Shown piece after piece: positions 23,816 through 31,945 of a DNA stretch of 64,000 bases. Source of the stretch: an uncultured Akkermansia sp. (GTDB lineage Bacteria; Verrucomicrobiota; Verrucomicrobiia; Verrucomicrobiales; Akkermansiaceae); contig CANQGG010000003.1 in the NCBI GenBank assembly GCA_947601655.1, positions 18,857 through 82,856 of the forward strand, in the 5' to 3' direction. The translations under genes were made by a program, and so were the position numbers. The notes beneath the pieces are model-generated. The model did not search any database and was not told where the DNA came from. It worked only from the letters and a program-made list of their open reading frames with translations. Position 1 is the first letter of the stretch. Each line of letters begins with the position of its first letter.

Positions 23816-24572
23816 CGCCTGCGTCCATTACCCTGTCCGCACGGCATGGGGGGCTTCCGATCGCGCCGTGCACGCGGTGGATGGCGTGTCGCTCGCTCTG
23901 GAAAAAGGGGAAGTGCTGGGACTGGTGGGCGAGAGCGGCTGCGGGAAGAGTTCGCTTTCCCGCGCGATCATGCAGCTGCAGCCCTTCACGAGCGGGTCGA
24001 TGCGCCTGGATGGCGAGGATCTCTCCGCTCTTCCCCCGCGTGAGTTGCGTCGCCGCCGCGTCGATTTTCAAATGGTTTTCCAGGATCCCTACGCGTCCCT
24101 GAATCCTCGCTTCAGCATCTATTCCACCCTCGTCGAAGCTCTCAGCCGTCGTTCTCCGCTGCCGCGCGGAGAGCGGGAGGAGGCCGTCGCGGAGCTCATG
24201 ACGCGCGTGGGACTGCGTCCGGATCAGATGTTCAAATACCCCCACGAGTTCTCCGGGGGGCAGCGGCAGCGCGTGGCCATTGCGCGAGCCATTGCGCCGC
24301 GTCCCAAGTTGCTGCTGGCGGATGAGCCGGTAAGCGCGTTGGATGTTTCCGTGCGCAGTCAGATCCTGAACCTTCTGCTGGATTTGCGGCGCGATCTGGG
24401 GCTGACCATGCTCTTCATCTCGCACGACCTCGGTGTGGTGTACCACGTATCGGATCGCATCGCGGTGATGCGTGCCGGTCGTATCGTGGAGCAGGGAACT
24501 GCCGATGAAGTCTTCTTTCGCCCGCAGCACGAGTACACGAAGCGACTGCTGGACGCCGTGCCGTCTCTCTGA
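23793..24572 (+). CDS. Oligopeptide/dipeptide-type ABC transporter ATP-binding protein
   Basis: GLVGESGCGKSSLSRAI (Walker A), FSGGQRQRVAIARAIA, LLLADEPVSALDVSV; overlaps rsmE end. Confidence 0.9.
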   Translation: MAYLEITDACVHYPVRTAWGASDRAVHAVDGVSLALEKGEVLGLVGESGCGKSSLSRAIMQLQPFTSGSMRLDGEDLSALPPRELRRRRVDFQMVFQDPYASLNPRFSIYSTLVEALSRRSPLPRGEREEAVAELMTRVGLRPDQMFKYPHEFSGGQRQRVAIARAIAPRPKLLLADEPVSALDVSVRSQILNLLLDLRRDLGLTMLFISHDLGVVYHVSDRIAVMRAGRIVEQGTADEVFFRPQHEYTKRLLDAVPSL

Positions 24573-24598
24573 TTTTGTCTCTCCCCTTTCGCCCTGCC

Positions 24599-27280
24599 AT
24601 GGATGAGTCGCCTCACCAGGAAACGCAACTCTGCCTTGCGGCGGATGGCTCTCTTTTCCTCTCGCCGCGCGAACAACATCCGCGCCTGGAGCGCGCCTTC
24701 TCTGCCGGGGCGGGGCGGGGCATGCTCGATTTGCTGCGCTATGGCGTCCCGCCGGCGGCGTCTCCCCTGCTTCATTGGCTGCGGCAGAAAGCCGGGGAGC
24801 TCATGGTGGCATGCCTGCGCGGGCTGCGCCGCGGGGATTCTCTCTCTTCCTTCCCGTTGCCCGCCGATGCAGAGCTGGCGAGGTGGCTGGAAAGCATGCC
24901 GCCGCCCGGCACCGGTGAGTTGTCGGTCTCACTGCTTCGCGATTGGCTGTCCCAGTTGCCCGTGGCTCTCGCTGAGCTCGCTCGGCGCGAGTGCTGCTCC
25001 CCGGAGCAGTGGCTCTCGCGTCTCGGCGAGGGCTGGCAGCAGCTCGGCGCTGTCTGTTTCCATCTTGCGGAAAACGACGGGGAGAATGCCGCTGCGGCTC
25101 CCTTTGCCTTCCTCGCGACTTTCGTGCACAAGGTGGGGCATGACGGCAAGGCGCGTCACCTGCCGCTCGGTTACGCCGCCACGGAGCTTGCTAACGATCA
25201 CGCGGCTCTGCTGGAGATTCTGCGTCCTCTTCAGGCTGCGGCGGCGCAGAGCGCTTTCCTGAACGAGCTGATCAATTCTCAGGAAGTGTACAAACCCTGC
25301 GCGTGGACCCCGCGGCGGGCGCTGGAATTCCTGCGCGAGGTTCCCGTGCTAGAGGCGGTGGGGATTGAGGTGCGCATGGTGAATTTGTGGAAGAAGGAGC
25401 CGCCTCGGGTGAGCCTGCAGGTGAAGTTTGAACTGCCGGAAAAGACGGATGCCCGGCCCTCCGATTCTCCCTCCCTGAATCTGCGCTCTCTCCTGCATTT
25501 TTCCCCGCAGATCGTCCTGGGCGATAGCCGCCTCACGGAGGAGGAATGGCAGGAGCTCATGGCGGGAGAGGATGGCCTCGTGCGCTTCCGCGGAGAATGG
25601 GTGCTGCTGGATAAGGAGAAATTGCAGCGTCTCATGGATTCCTGGTGGGGCGCTGCCCGTATGGCGCAGGAAGGCATTCCCCTGCTTTCCGGCTTGCGCT
25701 TTCTGCTTGCGAAGAGGGGCTCCGCCTCCGTGCCCCTTCCGCTGCCGGCGCCGGAGGTGCAACCCGTGGCGGGCGCGCGACTCGCCCTGGCTATCAGCAA
25801 CCTGAAATTCGGAAATTCCCTCCCGGATCTCCCGGCAGAACTCGCTGCCACACTGCGCCCTTACCAGCACGAGGGCGTGCGTTTCCTGCTGAATGTGACG
25901 GAGGCCGGGTTCGGCGCTTGCCTGGCGGATGATATGGGCCTGGGAAAAACTCTGCAGGTGATCGCCTGGCTGCTGCATTTGAAACGCACCGGTGTCCTCG
26001 GTTCGCAGAACGGTCCGGCTCTCGTCGTCACTCCCGCTTCTCTGCTGACCAACTGGCAGCGCGAGCTGGAGAAATTTGCCCCGCAGCTTCGCGTGCTGCT
26101 GCTGCATCCCTACGCGCTGAGTCGGGCGGAGACCAACCTGCTTCACTCTTCCCCCCGGTACCTCTTGCGGCGGGCGGATGTGGTGCTCACGACTTACGGC
26201 ATCGCAGCGCGGGAGGAATCACTCGCAAAACAATCCTACGCCGCTATGGTTCTGGACGAAGCCCAGGCCATCAAAAATGCAACCTCCCAACGCTCTCAGG
26301 CCATCCTCCGTTTCCAATCCCCCCGCAGGGTTGCCCTGACCGGCACCCCGGTTGAAAACGGACTCGGCGAGCTGCGCAGTCTCTTCGAGTTCCTCAATCC
26401 CGGTCTGCTCGGTTCTCAGAAGGAATACGCCGAGCTCCTGCGCAGCATGGGAAACGATTTTGCCCCTCTGCGTCGATTGGTGCGTCCCTTCCTCCTGCGC
26501 CGTCTCAAGACTGATCCCTCACTGCTCCCCGATTTGCCTCCCAAGACCGAGCAACCCTGCTTCTGTTACCTCACCCCCGAGCAGGCTGCTCTCTACGCCA
26601 GGGAGGTGGAGGCGTTGCGAGCGGTCATCGAAGAACAGGATGCCCCTACGCGTCTCATGCTCATGCTGCCCATCCTGGGGCGCCTCAAGCAGATCTGCAA
26701 CCACCCTGCCCAGTACCGCGGAGAGAATTATTACGACCCCGCTGCCAGTGGGAAGTTTTCCCGCCTGGGTCACCTTGCGCGCAGCATCTGCGAGGCCGGG
26801 GATTGCTGCCTCGTCTTCACGCAGTACCGCAGCATCATGCCCTTCCTCCATGATTTCTTGAAGGATATCTTCGGCTCTCCAGGATTGATTCTCAATGGTT
26901 CCACTCCTCTTCCGGAACGTCGCAGGATGGTGGAGGCTTTCAGCGCCCCGGGCGGGCCGCGCTTCTTCCTGCTTTCCCTGCGCGCCGCCGGCACAGGCCT
27001 CACTCTCACGCGTGCCCGCCACGTGATCCACTTCGACCGCTGGTGGAATCCCGCCGTGGAAAACCAGGCCAGCGATCGCGCCCACCGCCTGGGGCAGACT
27101 CAGCCGGTTCTCATTCATCCCCTCATCTGCACCGGCACCATCGAAGAAAATATTCACTCGATGCTGCAGAAAAAAATGGCGATGGCGGATTCTCTCCTTT
27201 CCGGCGGGTTGGAGAAGCTGCTGCTCGATCTCTCCGCCGAAGAATTGTTGCAACTGGTGGGAAAAGGCATACCGAATTAA
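24599..27280 (+). CDS. SNF2-family DEAD/DEAH helicase
   Basis: ACLADDMGLGKTLQVIAWL, VLDEAQAIKN, DRAHRLGQTQPVLIHPLI. Confidence 0.92.
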   Translation: MDESPHQETQLCLAADGSLFLSPREQHPRLERAFSAGAGRGMLDLLRYGVPPAASPLLHWLRQKAGELMVACLRGLRRGDSLSSFPLPADAELARWLESMPPPGTGELSVSLLRDWLSQLPVALAELARRECCSPEQWLSRLGEGWQQLGAVCFHLAENDGENAAAAPFAFLATFVHKVGHDGKARHLPLGYAATELANDHAALLEILRPLQAAAAQSAFLNELINSQEVYKPCAWTPRRALEFLREVPVLEAVGIEVRMVNLWKKEPPRVSLQVKFELPEKTDARPSDSPSLNLRSLLHFSPQIVLGDSRLTEEEWQELMAGEDGLVRFRGEWVLLDKEKLQRLMDSWWGAARMAQEGIPLLSGLRFLLAKRGSASVPLPLPAPEVQPVAGARLALAISNLKFGNSLPDLPAELAATLRPYQHEGVRFLLNVTEAGFGACLADDMGLGKTLQVIAWLLHLKRTGVLGSQNGPALVVTPASLLTNWQRELEKFAPQLRVLLLHPYALSRAETNLLHSSPRYLLRRADVVLTTYGIAAREESLAKQSYAAMVLDEAQAIKNATSQRSQAILRFQSPRRVALTGTPVENGLGELRSLFEFLNPGLLGSQKEYAELLRSMGNDFAPLRRLVRPFLLRRLKTDPSLLPDLPPKTEQPCFCYLTPEQAALYAREVEALRAVIEEQDAPTRLMLMLPILGRLKQICNHPAQYRGENYYDPAASGKFSRLGHLARSICEAGDCCLVFTQYRSIMPFLHDFLKDIFGSPGLILNGSTPLPERRRMVEAFSAPGGPRFFLLSLRAAGTGLTLTRARHVIHFDRWWNPAVENQASDRAHRLGQTQPVLIHPLICTGTIEENIHSMLQKKMAMADSLLSGGLEKLLLDLSAEELLQLVGKGIPN

Positions 27281-27333
27281 CGAACTGCTCGTTAGAATAA
27301 ATACGTGAATATCAAGTGATTATCAATACTAAC

Positions 27334-27362
27334 TTGACAAAACTGATATCATTTGCTAACAT
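27334..27362 (+). promoter_or_regulatory. sigma70-like promoter of ORF 27369
   Basis: TTGACA-N17-TAACAT, ATG 6 nt after -10. Confidence 0.65.
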
Positions 27363-27368
27363 GTCGGC

Positions 27369-27794
27369 ATGAAGAAATGTTTACTCACGGTTTTTCTGGC
27401 GCTATTTGTGGCTCTGCCGGGGTATGGCGATGCGGTGAATGATCTTCGCCCGGTGATCAAGGAGGTGGCGCAGAATAATGGAGTGGATCCCGTTCTCATG
27501 GAAGCTATTATCCGTTTGGAGTCAGGGAATGCGATGTCGCACGCCGCGCGCACAAAAAACAATCTCGCCGGCATCATGGGACGCCGCGGTCAGCGTAGCT
27601 ATGCCAGCAAGGAGGATTGTGTGCGTCATCTCGGCAGCATCCTCGCCAGGTACAAGGCGCGGGGACGTGTTACGGTGGCTCAGATCGGCCGTGTGTATTG
27701 CCAGAATCGGAGCCCCTGGGCTGCGCATGTTTCCACCATCATGCGGCGCATTCGTAGCGGCAGCCTCGGCGATGTCAGCCTTTACGGCATCTGA
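27369..27794 (+). CDS. Exported lysozyme-like/glucosaminidase-domain protein
   Basis: Signal peptide MKKCLLTVFLALFVALPGYG; VDPVLMEAIIRLESGNAMSHAARTKNNLAGIMG. Confidence 0.7.
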   Translation: MKKCLLTVFLALFVALPGYGDAVNDLRPVIKEVAQNNGVDPVLMEAIIRLESGNAMSHAARTKNNLAGIMGRRGQRSYASKEDCVRHLGSILARYKARGRVTVAQIGRVYCQNRSPWAAHVSTIMRRIRSGSLGDVSLYGI

Positions 27795-27844
27795 CTCTGC
27801 TCTCTTCTCTGAAGGGCGGTTGTTTTTCTCCTGTTTGGGCGGTC

Positions 27845-29362
27845 TCAAAGAGCTTCGCGGAGCATGCGCGTCTGTTCCGCATCCGGAAGAATCTCCAGCA
27901 GAGCGAAGCTATCTTCTCCCAGGCTCTCGATGACTTCGAAATCCGCTTCGCTGCGTACCGTATAGTATTCTGCTCCACAGAAGCGGGCGAGTTGCTGAAG
28001 ATCGTTGGACGCAGGATCAGTGACCTCCTCGGGGTTCACGACGCCGATGACGCGCTTGCCCGGCGGAAGCTGGGGAAGGAATGTAGCGCCTGCTGCATCC
28101 CTCAGCAGTGTGGGAGCATCGGTGAGCGCGCAGGCAAAAGAAGCGTCTACTGCATTGCCGAAGAAGGCAGAGAGCGCGCCGTTCCCTCCGCCGGCTTGAG
28201 AAACACTGCGGACGTAGAGAAGCGAATGGCGCAGACGGGTTGCGGTGTTCCACAGCTCGAGCATTCCGGGGCTGCCCAGAAGGAGTACCTCTGCCAGGCA
28301 TGCGTGCTGGGCGAAGGCCTGCACGAGTGCGGCTGCGCTCTCCGGATAAGCGAGCAGCAATTCCTCCCATTGTCCGGCGTTTTTCCGGCTTGAGGAAAAA
28401 TAATTGCACGGATCTCCCACACGCGCCACGTCATCCAGCGCTTTGACGATTTGCTCCGGTTCGCCCTCAATCACGCAGGATGGACGCTGCAAGCCGCTGA
28501 AGCCGGTCCGGGTGATGGAGAAGACATCCGTCCGGGGCATCTCCTCCAGAGCCTCCCAAAAGGGAAAGCTCGGCACGGCGCCGATGCGCAATACGTAGCG
28601 AGGAGGGTTATCGATGAGCAAATCGCTCCCACCGCACAGCAGCTGCGAGTCCAGTTTCTCCCGCAGCCCGCTGGTGGCATCGGCGAGTACGGGGGCTCTC
28701 AGGGTGCGTGCCAGCCACAGAGCGCTTTCCTGTTCATCGGGATCCAGCCCGCCGAGCACGAGTACCAGCCCTTCCTGTGCTGCGCGAAAACGCAGGATTT
28801 GTGAGATTTCAGAGAGAGAGCCGCGGAATCTTTGCCTCGGGAGAGGGTCCGCCACATGCACCGGCCTCATGATGCCCTGCGATAATGGAAGTTCTTCTGC
28901 ACATACCAGATGCAGGTGTACCGGGAATTCCTCAGAGCAGAGAGAAACGAGATCGGGTTCCCTCCAGCCGTCCCTGCGGGGCAGTTCAATGCGGACGCTC
29001 GGAGCAAAGGAAGAAAAAAGGTTCTCCTGCGCCACTCGTCCATATTCTCCGCGGTCGCTGTCCGGCTGCGGGGTGTCGATCGTTACCACAATCAGTGGAC
29101 GCCGTTCATAGTAGGCTTCTACCACAGCCGGCAGGAGTGACGCCGCACTTGCCCCGTCCCCGGCTACCACAGCTACCGCGCGCGCCGTGGCCTGGATGCG
29201 TCCCAGTGCAAAAAATCCCGCCGCACATTCATCCATCGCCTGCCAGCGGTGTACCGAGGGGCAGCGCTCCAATGCTTCAAGGAACGCCTTGTTTCGCTCT
29301 CCCCGGCAGCATACCCACTCTGCCACGCCGGCCTGCGCTGCGCTCGCGATGATCTGCTCCAT
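27845..29362 (-). CDS. Divergent MenD-like thiamine-diphosphate enzyme family protein
   Basis: N-term DECAAGFFALGRIQATARAVAVVAGDGASAASLLPAVVEAYYERRPLIVVTIDTP resembles MenD Pyr domain; C-terminal ThDP motif degenerate. Confidence 0.7.
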   Translation of the reverse strand: MEQIIASAAQAGVAEWVCCRGERNKAFLEALERCPSVHRWQAMDECAAGFFALGRIQATARAVAVVAGDGASAASLLPAVVEAYYERRPLIVVTIDTPQPDSDRGEYGRVAQENLFSSFAPSVRIELPRRDGWREPDLVSLCSEEFPVHLHLVCAEELPLSQGIMRPVHVADPLPRQRFRGSLSEISQILRFRAAQEGLVLVLGGLDPDEQESALWLARTLRAPVLADATSGLREKLDSQLLCGGSDLLIDNPPRYVLRIGAVPSFPFWEALEEMPRTDVFSITRTGFSGLQRPSCVIEGEPEQIVKALDDVARVGDPCNYFSSSRKNAGQWEELLLAYPESAAALVQAFAQHACLAEVLLLGSPGMLELWNTATRLRHSLLYVRSVSQAGGGNGALSAFFGNAVDASFACALTDAPTLLRDAAGATFLPQLPPGKRVIGVVNPEEVTDPASNDLQQLARFCGAEYYTVRSEADFEVIESLGEDSFALLEILPDAEQTRMLREAL

Positions 29363-29369
29363 TTACTCT

Positions 29370-29398
29370 TTTGTACAATGCGGATAACCCGCTGTCAA
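29370..29398 (-). promoter_or_regulatory. sigma70-like promoter of menD-like gene
   Basis: Minus TTGACA-N17-TACAAA, 7 nt then ATG. Confidence 0.65.
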
Positions 29399-29459
29399 CC
29401 TCTATTCCTTCAAACTGCTCCCCCGTCTCAATAAAAACCCGCGGCTCGGCATTTCCAAG

Positions 29460-29907
29460 TCAAACGCATTGGGAGGATGGACCATGTACCGATGGACCAT
29501 TTGAGATGTACCATGGACCATGTACCGTGTACCATGTATTAAGTTTGCGCGCTGGCGCGCGAAGCTGCGAAGCTTTAGCTGAGGTGGAGGGTTCAACATA
29601 AGCGTTATTGCGTTCAAAAGGTTCTCGGCTATGCAGAGCCGTATCCACCGCTCTGCTACATGGTACAAAACTGCCGACGGCCGTAAGGCAGTTTGGACAA
29701 AAGCGCAGCTTTTGCCCGCAGGGCGAACAGCCGTGAGGCGGCTGTGAGTCATCGTCCATCTGTATATGGTACATCTCAAGAACCTTTCCTGACACAAAAA
29801 GCGCATTGATTCAGAAATTTACCTTGCTCCTGCTTCGCAGCTTCGCGAGCAAAGCTCGCCAAATTCCCTACATGGTACATCGGTACATGGTCCATGGTAC
29901 ATCTCAA
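29460..29907. repeat. MITE-like element El3 (right border missing)
   Basis: Left border TCAAACGCATTGGGAGGATGG; 29561-29878 is a direct repeat of 31308-31625 with one mismatch seen. Confidence 0.85.
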
Positions 29908-29909
29908 AG

Positions 29910-30116
29910 CTTTCCGGGCACACTCATGGCGGCATGGCGCTGCCTCTCTACCCCCTTATCGCGCATTTCAACGCGGGCTACGTCCTCGGCCTCTACCGCT
30001 CCGACAACATGCAGGTGTATGTGAATCCCGGTACAAGCCTGTGGTCGATGATGCCGCTGCGCCTCGGCGTGCCTTCCGAAATCACGTTGCTGCAAATTGA
30101 GCCGATGGCAAAATGA
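29910..30116 (+). pseudogene. C-terminal fragment of a metallophosphoesterase
   Basis: Frame reads LSGHTHGGMALPLYPLIAHFNAGYVLGLYRSDNMQVYVNPGTSLWSMMPLRLGVPSEITLLQIEPMAK; GHTHGG motif and PEITLLQI end; no 5' part, sequence upstream is element El3. Confidence 0.8.
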
Positions 30117-30174
30117 CCTCCCAAACAAAATTCGTTTGAACGGATAGTGCGCCCGGTGTGTCCCACCCGCCAAT

Positions 30175-31143
30175 ATGAGAATTCATCCTTTTTTCTACAC
30201 TGTGCTTACTTTGCCCTCAGTTTCCTCCCTCCTCTGGGCAGATATCTCCATGGGGGTTCCTGCTGTGGCAAATCTGCCGCGCCAGGGCGTCTATCACAGC
30301 GACCTGCTCGCCTCAAATGCCGTGCATGCTGTCTTCAAGGGCATTCGCTCCATCCCTGTAGTGGACCTCGCTGTCCCCTCCACGGCCTCGGAGGAAGTGG
30401 CGGTCTTTGAGGTGAAGCAAAACCTCGCTCACCGCCGCTACGACCGCATGGGCGATGGCGCGCTGAACGTCGGCAAGCTGTTTTCTGTTTCCCTGGCGGC
30501 GGATGTCCCCGGTCAGGATGCCGACGTGGGACGACAAATTCGGGAAATGAAGCCGGGAGATGAAGCCTTGCTGAATATTGATCATATCTACCTCTTCCGC
30601 GAGGAGGGCAACGAAAATGTGCGCGCCTGCACTCGCTTTGCCAAAGTAGAACCACGCGTGGATGCGGCGGCTCCCGCAAACGGTGCGCCGGAATCAGCTT
30701 CCGGAGAGGACAAGCCGAGCGCGAATCCTGTCCCCGGCAGCCCCGCGAGTGCAACCCCTCCCCGGCAGGCTGAGCCCGACTCTCCCGCGGGGGATACCCA
30801 GACCATCGCTCCTCTCTCCTCTGTCACCTCGGGGACGACTTCGAGCTATGCCTCCAGTGTGGAGTCCCGTATCTCAATCGTTCCGGACGGCAAGGGGGGC
30901 GTGCGTCGTATGAAAGTCGAGACACGTCGCGAATGGGTCAACGGTGAAGACACCCCGCGCGTGCGCAAATTCATCAACGATGTGGAGGTTGATCCGACCA
31001 CTGATCGCCCCCTTTCTCAGGATAAACCGGCTGCTCCTCCGGCGGGGTCGGATACGGAGCCCGGCAAACAGACTGACAAAGCTCCGGCCGAGTCGGGTAA
31101 AGACTCCGAACCGACTCAGATTGCGCCTGAATTCGGTTTCTAA
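30175..31143 (+). CDS. Hypothetical exported protein with low-complexity Pro/Ser-rich C-terminal half
   Basis: 322-aa ORF, N-terminal hydrophobic segment; located between El3 and El4. Confidence 0.65.
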   Translation: MRIHPFFYTVLTLPSVSSLLWADISMGVPAVANLPRQGVYHSDLLASNAVHAVFKGIRSIPVVDLAVPSTASEEVAVFEVKQNLAHRRYDRMGDGALNVGKLFSVSLAADVPGQDADVGRQIREMKPGDEALLNIDHIYLFREEGNENVRACTRFAKVEPRVDAAAPANGAPESASGEDKPSANPVPGSPASATPPRQAEPDSPAGDTQTIAPLSSVTSGTTSSYASSVESRISIVPDGKGGVRRMKVETRREWVNGEDTPRVRKFINDVEVDPTTDRPLSQDKPAAPPAGSDTEPGKQTDKAPAESGKDSEPTQIAPEFGF

Positions 31144-31227
31144 ACGCCTTACTTTTCCCCCTGCCCATCCCCGGATGCGCAGGGGATTTTGTCATTTGCA
31201 CAGCCGGAGAAACCGCACAAACGGGCA

Positions 31228-31686
31228 TTTTTAGGGCAAACACATTGGGAGGATGTACCATGTACCGATGGACCCTGGACCATGTTGGAATTTAGCGCGC
31301 TACGCGCGAAGCTGCGAAGCTTTAGCTGAGGTGGAGGGTTCAACATAAGCGTTATTGCGTTCGAAAGGTTCTCGGCTATGCAGAGCCGTATCCACCGCTC
31401 TGCTACATGGTACAAAACTGCCGACGGCCGTAAGGCAGTTTGGACAAAAGCGCAGCTTTTGCCCGCAGGGCGAACAGCCGTGAGGCGGCTGTGAGTCATC
31501 GTCCATCTGTATATGGTACATCTCAAGAACCTTTCCTGACACAAAAAGCGCATTGATTCAGAAATTTACCTTGCTCCTGCTTCGCAGCTTCGCGAGCAAA
31601 GCTCGCCAAATTCCCTACATGGTACACGGTACATGGTCCATGGTACATCTCAAATGGTCCATGGTACATCCCAATGCGTTTACCCT
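31228..31686. repeat. MITE-like element El4
   Basis: Left AGGGCAAACACATTGGG, right CCCAATGCGTTTACCCT; long direct repeat with El3. Confidence 0.87.
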
Positions 31687-31945
31687 GAATCCTCATGTGA
31701 AACACGAGCTCCACACTCAGGGAACAGGAGTCCCCAATTTCCTCCTATCCCCCTCTGCGACCGCCGAATCAATCCATCACCCCCCGAATAAACGTGAGTT
31801 GAACTTGCATGCGAGACGCAGATTTCCCTCCACGTAGAAAGTAACTCAAGCGCATTCTGCATATCATATTCGCCAACGGTGCAATATTTGCTTGTACGCC
31901 GAGGTAAAAATTGGTAGAGTGTCTGCTGCCTTGTAACGGTTTATT

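Noticed and set aside
29460-29795. Minus ORF with GCSPCGQKLRFCPNCLTAVGS, resembling a zinc ribbon, repeated at 31300-31542 and 60567-60905
   Set aside because: Arises from the palindromic hairpin block; frame outside the block is not conserved between copies, so coding is unlikely
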